Shown here one piece after another: positions 31,719-36,675 of a DNA stretch of 36,675 nt. The stretch is taken from the NCBI GenBank assembly GCA_903858205.1, contig CAIOHY010000054.1, positions 1-36,675 on the forward strand, read 5' to 3'. The notes beneath the pieces were generated by a model that saw only the letters and a list, made by a program, of their open reading frames with translations, ran no database searches and was not told where the DNA came from. Numbering within the stretch: position 1 is the stretch's first letter; the number at the start of each line of letters is the position of its first letter. Both the position numbers and the translations under genes were made by a program. This DNA is from an uncultured Cellvibrio sp. Its GTDB lineage: Bacteria; Pseudomonadota; Gammaproteobacteria; Pseudomonadales; Cellvibrionaceae.

Positions 31719-32249
31719 CTATTTGTTGGCTTTGTAGGTTTCAGCCGCTTTCAGAATTTCAGCACGCGCTTCTTCCAAATCACCCCAGCCAGCGACTTTT
31801 ACCCACTTGCCTTTTTCCAGATCTTTGTAGTGTTCAAAGAAGTGTTCAATTTGCTTGAGCGTGATTTCAGGCAAGTCTTGCAAGGTTTTTACATTGCTGT
31901 ACAGGGTGGTGAGTTTATCGTGCGGTACCGCAACGATTTTCGCATCTTCACCGGCTTCGTCGGTCATCTTCAGTACGCCCAGCGGGCGGCAGCGAATCAC
32001 TGAACCTGCTTGTACTGGCTGTGGGAATACTACGAGCACGTCGGCGGCATCGCCATCGCCACACAGGGTGTTGGGGATGTAGCCATAGTTGCAAGGGTAG
32101 TACATGGCAGTGCTAACCAGACGGTCAACAAACAGCGCATTGCTGTCTTTGTCGATCTCGTACTTGATACCGGAATTCATGGGGATTTCGATAACTACGT
32201 TAAAGTCATCGGGCAGGCTTTTGCCCGCAGGGACAAGTTCAAAACTCAT
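31719..32249 (-). CDS. ppa: Inorganic pyrophosphatase (family I)
   Basis: A 176-residue cytoplasmic enzyme hydrolysing pyrophosphate to phosphate. The metal-binding signature DGDAADVLV has Asp65, Asp67 and Asp70 at the same numbers as the E. coli enzyme; [14 protein letters not shown] and [12 protein letters not shown] upstream and the KWVKVAGWG end complete the active site. Its length equals that of typical bacterial hexameric enzymes. It stands alone, with a strong hairpin after it. Confidence 0.97.
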   Translation of the reverse strand: MSFELVPAGKSLPDDFNVVIEIPMNSGIKYEIDKDSNALFVDRLVSTAMYYPCNYGYIPNTLCGDGDAADVLVVFPQPVQAGSVIRCRPLGVLKMTDEAGEDAKIVAVPHDKLTTLYSNVKTLQDLPEITLKQIEHFFEHYKDLEKGKWVKVAGWGDLEEARAEILKAAETYKANK

Positions 32250-32352
32250 GATGTGTTCCTGACGTCTATTGAATGAAAACTAATGGATTGAAGCCGGTTA
32301 CTGTGGTGCACCGGGTGGAGCAAGAATTCTTTGAGCTAATAGGCGGCGGATT

Positions 32353-33183
32353 CTACCACAACAAAAAGGTGACGATAGCAGTGACCATCAGCGTGGCTGC
32401 GATCAGCGCCAGCCAGGCATTGCGACGGCCGCTGCTCGAACTGGGTTCGATTCGGTTGCCCGGTGATGTGGGGCGTGTTTTCCACCGTTTGGGTTCGCTA
32501 CTGGGCAGTTTCCGTTCGACGGGTTTGCTCAATTCGTCGATAGGTTTGCGAATACGGGTTTTGCTATCTTCCAGATCGGGCGCGACTATGCGGAAGCTGT
32601 AGACATCCAAACGCAAACGGTCGCCATTGTTTGCGGTGGCATTGTCGATACGAAGCTCATTGAGGAAAGTGCCGTTGGCTGAGCCAAGGTCTTTGATGCG
32701 CAGATGGTTGCCTTCGATGCTGATCTCGGTATGGCGGCGCGATAAATGCGTGCCGGGGATCACGATATCGCACTGGTTGCCGCGCCCTATTACCGTGGCT
32801 CGTTCGGGCAGGAGGATAAAGTGCTTGCCTGCTAACCAACTGCTGTCGGATACGAGCCGCCAAGGGGCGCTGTAGTTCTCTTTCGTTTTGTCTGGCAGCG
32901 AGCGGGGGTCGAGTACGATAAAGTCACTATTACCAATTTTGATAATATCGCCAGGTAGAATTTCTTTTTGTGTGATGCGCTGGCCATTGATGAAACAGCC
33001 GCTGCTACTGTTATTGTCCTTGAGGAAATACTTGGTGTTTTCCTGAAAGATTTTGGCATGAAGCGGGTCTACGCCGTCTTCATCGATGATCAAGTGATTG
33101 TCTGCCGCTCTACCAATAGAGAAGAGTTTTTCGACAATCCACACAGGCGGACGTCGATTGTCCTTAAAATGGAGTTTGAGCAT
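32353..33183 (-). CDS. Membrane-anchored protein with two FHA domains
   Basis: A 276-residue protein with two forkhead-associated phosphothreonine-binding domains and one C-terminal membrane helix. FHA1 (about 20-92) has FSIGRAADNHLII, DPLHAKI and NNSSSGCFING. FHA2 (about 130-205) has TVIGRGNQCDIVIPGTHLSRRHTEI and DLGSANGTFLN, with all expected Arg, Ser, His and Asn residues. A proline- and basic-rich linker (210-252) leads to a hydrophobic segment at 254-275 ending at the C-terminus, so the FHA domains should face the cytoplasm. It probably recruits a protein phosphorylated by a Ser/Thr kinase; no kinase gene is near. Confidence 0.9.
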   Translation of the reverse strand: MLKLHFKDNRRPPVWIVEKLFSIGRAADNHLIIDEDGVDPLHAKIFQENTKYFLKDNNSSSGCFINGQRITQKEILPGDIIKIGNSDFIVLDPRSLPDKTKENYSAPWRLVSDSSWLAGKHFILLPERATVIGRGNQCDIVIPGTHLSRRHTEISIEGNHLRIKDLGSANGTFLNELRIDNATANNGDRLRLDVYSFRIVAPDLEDSKTRIRKPIDELSKPVERKLPSSEPKRWKTRPTSPGNRIEPSSSSGRRNAWLALIAATLMVTAIVTFLLW

Positions 33184-33322
33184 GGCAGATTCCGTATTTT
33201 TTGGCGCCTGAATCGTTATGGGGCTGCTATCTACCCTGAAACTGCAAATTTGGGTGCCGATTCTGTGATCCGAATGACCTTAGCAGCGAATTCTATTAAC
33301 TCATACCCTAAAGGGCAATCAA

Positions 33323-33658
33323 ATGGCTGATATTAGTGAGCACATAATTCCACCAGCTCCAGTCCAACCAAACAATAAAGTGGTTATTCACTACTGCAAT
33401 ATGTGCCGCTGGATGCTGCGTTCCGCATGGCTTGCGCAGGAATTATTGAGCACCTTTGATGGTGAACTCGACGAAGTGGCGCTGCGCCCCGGTACAGGTG
33501 GCATTTTCCATGTGTGGCTCAATGATCAGTTGATTTGGGATAGGGTCAGCGATGGGGGCTTTCCCGAAGCTAAAGAGTTAAAGCAGCGGGTGCGCGATGT
33601 GCTTTGCCCCGAGCGCTCGCTTGGTCACAGTGATGGACACACGAAAAAGGTAGACTGA
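33323..33658 (+). CDS. SelW/Rdx-family thioredoxin-like protein (cysteine form)
   Basis: A 111-residue protein of the SelT/SelW/SelH (Rdx) family with the redox motif CNMC (Cys25, Cys28) in VVIHYCNMCRWMLRSAWLAQELL, followed by VALRPGTGGIFHVWLNDQLIWDR and GFPEAKELKQRVRDVL. Both positions are cysteine; there is no in-frame UGA. The family is believed to act in thiol redox reactions, with unknown partners. It diverges from the FHA gene across 139 bases and has AAGGG before the ATG. Confidence 0.88.
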   Translation: MADISEHIIPPAPVQPNNKVVIHYCNMCRWMLRSAWLAQELLSTFDGELDEVALRPGTGGIFHVWLNDQLIWDRVSDGGFPEAKELKQRVRDVLCPERSLGHSDGHTKKVD

Positions 33659-33820
33659 CTTTTGTAACAAATCGTTTCAGCCCCCCTGAGTTGATGGCCT
33701 TTTTACTGTTTTAAACAGAGGTGGCTGGCATAATGGCGCCACCCTTCTGGTCGATGCACCACTGGCACGCCTTTATTCAGATCCTGTCGCTCAGGGAAAT
33801 TTTACCAACCGGATTTTTTC

Positions 33821-36406
33821 ATGCAGACACTTTCACGCTTTTATCTGTTGCTTAATCGTTTTTACCGCGCGCTCGTTATCAACCGCCCCTACCATGTGCT
33901 CACGACGCTGGTGTTGCTCACCATACTCGCTGCGTTTGGCATGACCAATTTCAAATTGGATGCGTCCGCCGACTCGCTCACACTTGAGCACGACACCTCC
34001 ATTGATTATTTGCGCGAAATTTCCAAGCGCTATCAAAGCGGTGATTTTTTGGTGCTCACTTACGCACCTAAATCCGATATGTTTTCCGATGAATCAATCA
34101 ATACGTTAAAGCAATTGCGCGATGAGCTAGCGAGCGTTGATGGTGTGGCCAGCGTCTACTCCATGATCGATGTGCCGTTGCTCTACAGCCCTATGCGCCC
34201 CTTGGCTGAGCAAAAAGAATCGACGCGCACTTTGCTAACTCCCGGTGTTGATCGCGCGATGGTCAAGCAGGAATTTTTAACCAGCCCTATTTACCGCGAT
34301 ATGTTGTTGAGCCCGGATGGGACGACATCAGCGATTCTGCTCAACTTAAAAGTGAATAACCAATACATCCAAATGGCGCGTCATCGCGACGCGCTGCGTA
34401 TGAAGCGTGACAAAGAAGGTTTGAGCGAGAGTGAAGAAAAAGAATTGGCGCAGGTGTCGGCCGAGTTTTTGGATTATCGCACTGCAACGGCTGCACATGA
34501 CGCAGCGCGCGTGGAAATTGTACGCGGCATAGTCGCGAAATATCAGGATCGCGCCCAAATTTTTCTCGGCGGTGTAAGCATGATCACCACCGATATGATC
34601 GCTTATATCAAAAGTGATCTGGTGGTATTTGGCGGCGCATTGGTTGCGTTCATTATTTTTATGCTGGCATTTTTATTCCGTCAGTGGCGGTTTGTGGTAC
34701 TGCCGCTCACCACCTGTTTGATGTCAGTGATCTTGATGCTCGGTTGGTTAAGCTGGATTGATTGGCGGCTCACCGTCATCTCATCCAATTTCGTTGCGCT
34801 CTTATTGATCATGGTATTTGCATTCACCATTTATGTGGTGGTGCGCTATCGCGAAATCCATGCGATTGATCCCGATATGGATCAAGCCGATATCGTTTTA
34901 CAAACTGTGCGCGACATGGCTGTACCTTGTCTGTATTCGGCACTGACTACGGTTGTTGCTTTTATGTCGCTGGTGATGAGTGGCATTCGCCCGGTGATTG
35001 ATTTTGGTTGGATGATGACGATCGGGTTAACAGTGGGTTTTATTTTGGTGTTTGTCGTTCTGCCCGCCGGTTTAATGATTCTGCCTAAGGGCGAACCCAA
35101 AGACCGTGGTGATAATTCCGCTGCGCTTACCCTGCGCTTTTCCAAACTGGCCGAATTTCACGGCGGCAAAATTTTATTGCTTTCACTGCTAGCTGTTCTT
35201 GTCAGTGCCTGGGGGATCACCAAGTTGGAGGTGGAAAACCGCTTCGTTGATTACTTTAAAAGTGACAGCGAAATCCATCAGGGCTTGAGTGTGATTGATC
35301 GCCAACTCGGCGGCACAGTCACGCTTGATATTATTCTCGATGCCGACAAAAACACGATTGATATTGTTGAATCAGAAGCAAGTGACGAGGAAGACCCTTT
35401 TGCTGAAGATGGCGGCGACACGGCAGGTACGGATGAGTTTTCTGATGAAGAAGATCCCTTTGCCGAAGCGGGTGAAGAGGATGCTTTTGCGGATGAAGCA
35501 AGCAGTACCAACTCCGCTCCAAGTTATTGGTTTAGCGTTGCTGGGTTGGATCAAATCAAGCAGCTGCATGGATATTTGGAATCTTTGCCGGAAGTGGGCA
35601 AGGTGCAATCGCTCGCGACTGTTTATCAGTTAGCGCATGACATCAACAAGGGCAAGTTGAACGATTTTGAATTGAACGTACTGCGCAATATGCTTTCCGA
35701 CGACATCAAAAGTTTTTTAATTACGCCCTACCTCGTCGACGAGGCGCAACAAACGCGCATCACTCTGCGTGTGATTGAAACCACGCCGGATTTGAAGCGC
35801 GCCGAGTTGGTTGAAAAAATTCGCCAGTACGCACTGAATAATGCAGGGTTAAAGCCGGAGCAGGTCAATTTTACGGGCATGTTGGTGCTTTATAACAATA
35901 TGTTGCAGAGTTTGTTTGCATCACAAATTGCGACCATCGGTGTAGTGTTTGTCTCTATTATGTTGATGATTATCGGCTTATTCCGCTCATTTAAAATTGC
36001 GTTGATCTCCATACTGCCCAATATCCTTGCCGCTGGAACCGTATTGGGCGCTATGGGATTGGTAGGGATTCCGCTTGATATGATGACCACCACCATCGCG
36101 GCGATTGTGGTGGGTGTCGGCGTGGATCAGGCGATCCAATATTTCTATCGCTTTCGTATTGAGTTTGCACACGACCAAAATTATGTTGAGGCAATGCATC
36201 GCTCGCATGCGTCGATTGGCCGAGCCATGTATTACACCTCGGTGACGATTATTGTGGGTTTCTCCATCTTGATGCTCTCACAATTTATTCCTTCAATTTA
36301 TTTTGGCGTGCTTACTGCGTTCGCCATGTTTATGGCGATTGTTGGATCGCTGACGCTGCTGCCAAAATTAATTTTGATGCTAAAACCTTTTGGTCCCGGG
36401 AAATAA
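33821..36406 (+). CDS. RND-superfamily (MMPL-type) transporter with an acidic insert
   Basis: An 861-residue inner-membrane protein built as two repeats, each with one helix, a large periplasmic domain and a cluster of helices. The first helix is at about 25-42, the next cluster at about 265-425 and the last at about 700-855. Conserved parts include NFKLDASADSL, the RYREIHAI loop, and GVGVDQAIQYFYRFRIE in the second half. A strikingly acidic insert at about 520-570 carries EEDPFAE twice and EEDAFADE once, just after VTLDIILDAD in the second periplasmic domain. Relatives export lipids or hydrophobic compounds; no fusion-protein or outer-membrane channel gene is adjacent. The substrate is unknown. 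Confidence 0.88.
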   Translation: MQTLSRFYLLLNRFYRALVINRPYHVLTTLVLLTILAAFGMTNFKLDASADSLTLEHDTSIDYLREISKRYQSGDFLVLTYAPKSDMFSDESINTLKQLRDELASVDGVASVYSMIDVPLLYSPMRPLAEQKESTRTLLTPGVDRAMVKQEFLTSPIYRDMLLSPDGTTSAILLNLKVNNQYIQMARHRDALRMKRDKEGLSESEEKELAQVSAEFLDYRTATAAHDAARVEIVRGIVAKYQDRAQIFLGGVSMITTDMIAYIKSDLVVFGGALVAFIIFMLAFLFRQWRFVVLPLTTCLMSVILMLGWLSWIDWRLTVISSNFVALLLIMVFAFTIYVVVRYREIHAIDPDMDQADIVLQTVRDMAVPCLYSALTTVVAFMSLVMSGIRPVIDFGWMMTIGLTVGFILVFVVLPAGLMILPKGEPKDRGDNSAALTLRFSKLAEFHGGKILLLSLLAVLVSAWGITKLEVENRFVDYFKSDSEIHQGLSVIDRQLGGTVTLDIILDADKNTIDIVESEASDEEDPFAEDGGDTAGTDEFSDEEDPFAEAGEEDAFADEASSTNSAPSYWFSVAGLDQIKQLHGYLESLPEVGKVQSLATVYQLAHDINKGKLNDFELNVLRNMLSDDIKSFLITPYLVDEAQQTRITLRVIETTPDLKRAELVEKIRQYALNNAGLKPEQVNFTGMLVLYNNMLQSLFASQIATIGVVFVSIMLMIIGLFRSFKIALISILPNILAAGTVLGAMGLVGIPLDMMTTTIAAIVVGVGVDQAIQYFYRFRIEFAHDQNYVEAMHRSHASIGRAMYYTSVTIIVGFSILMLSQFIPSIYFGVLTAFAMFMAIVGSLTLLPKLILMLKPFGPGK

Positions 36407-36427
36407 GCTTCCAAACGGATTCAGTAG

Positions 36428-36451
36428 GGGCGCGATTTATCGCGCCCTTTT
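36428..36451 (+). terminator. Terminator after the RND transporter gene
   Basis: GGGCGCGA (36428-36435), loop TTTA, TCGCGCCC (36440-36447), then TTTT. It is 22 bases after the stop codon and may also serve the convergent gene on the other strand. Confidence 0.85.
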
Positions 36452-36520
36452 GTGCCCCTCTCTTCTAGGCATCCTTCTATCTACATGTTTTATTTTATTT
36501 GCTAATCGATCGGCAAATTT

Positions 36521-36675
36521 TTACCAATCCATCAATGCTTTCAATTGCGGCGCTAAATCTTTTGCCATTAACGCATGTTGTTCTTTGGTAGGGTGTGCAT
36601 CCTGCTCATCGCCAGGATAGTAATGTGAGGTAACCTGATGAACGCGCGAGTCATTCACGCGCGAAATGGCTTCGC
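36521..36675 (-). CDS. Probable SGNH/GDSL-type esterase (partial, C-terminal 51 aa)
   Basis: Only the last 51 residues are in the window; the gene continues beyond the right edge. The tail reads ...SRVNDSRVHQVTSHYYPG then DEQDAHPTKEQHALMAKDL and ends LKALMDW. The DAHPTKEQHALMA block has the Asp-x-His of the catalytic dyad and following helix seen at the C-terminus of SGNH hydrolases, including CE2-like acetyl esterases of polysaccharide degraders. It converges on the RND transporter gene. The family call is moderate because so little is visible. Confidence 0.55.
   Translation of the reverse strand, partial: EAISRVNDSRVHQVTSHYYPGDEQDAHPTKEQHALMAKDLAPQLKALMDW

Noticed and set aside
33323-33658. 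Selenoprotein with in-frame UGA
   Set aside because: The redox motif is CNMC encoded by ordinary cysteine codons, and no UGA is in frame.

Overview
The window looks like a chromosomal segment of a gammaproteobacterium close to Cellvibrio. The main reasons are serine-rich linkers in a secreted lipoprotein, a GPH-type glycoside transporter and an SGNH esterase end typical of a polysaccharide degrader, a membrane cytochrome-c urate oxidase (PuuD), and gammaproteobacterial-type tRNA-Phe and Ppa. The genus is an inference from gene content and protein style, not from a marker gene. No phage, insertion sequence or CRISPR array is visible.

Positions 1 to about 27,100 hold one large purine-use locus. 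On the left, running leftward and cut by the window edge, is a BmpA-class nucleoside ABC transporter (permease and double ATPase). Divergent from it, xdhA-xdhB-xdhC, uraD, uraH, guaD and puuD, then a DUF1330 gene, cover guanine/hypoxanthine/xanthine to urate and on to allantoin. A CAP-domain lipoprotein follows, then puuE (allantoinase) on the minus strand. Divergent from puuE lies a second rightward series: an exported adenosine deaminase, a TonB-dependent receptor, a purine nucleoside permease (NUP) lipoprotein, an amidase, an HpxW-type oxamate amidohydrolase, a TauE/SafE-type permease, ureidoglycine-glyoxylate aminotransferase, adenine deaminase, allantoate amidohydrolase and a phosphoribosyltransferase.

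Together these describe a route from extracellular nucleosides or bases, through outer membrane, periplasm and inner membrane, to urate, allantoin, allantoate, ureidoglycine, oxalurate, oxamate and oxalate, releasing ammonia at several steps. The step from oxalurate to oxamate has no classical carbamoyltransferase here. The amidase next to HpxW is a natural candidate for it, and the TauE/SafE permease a candidate exporter of the end product. Three control regions share a palindromic motif close to TGTCYATTTGGACA, which resembles the box of the TetR-family regulator RutR; no regulator gene lies in the window.

From about 27,100 to the right end the content is ordinary: a secreted protein of unknown function, tRNA-Phe with promoter and terminator, a DUF1456 (YehS-like) protein, a PilZ protein, a GPH/MFS sugar transporter, inorganic pyrophosphatase, a double-FHA membrane protein, a SelW-like CxxC protein, a large RND/MMPL transporter with an acidic insert, and the end of a probable SGNH esterase. 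Non-coding oddities include short tandem duplications of the stop-codon regions of two genes, a long inverted-repeat element at the start of the allantoate amidohydrolase gene, and a possible structured RNA on the minus strand near 28,200-28,350.
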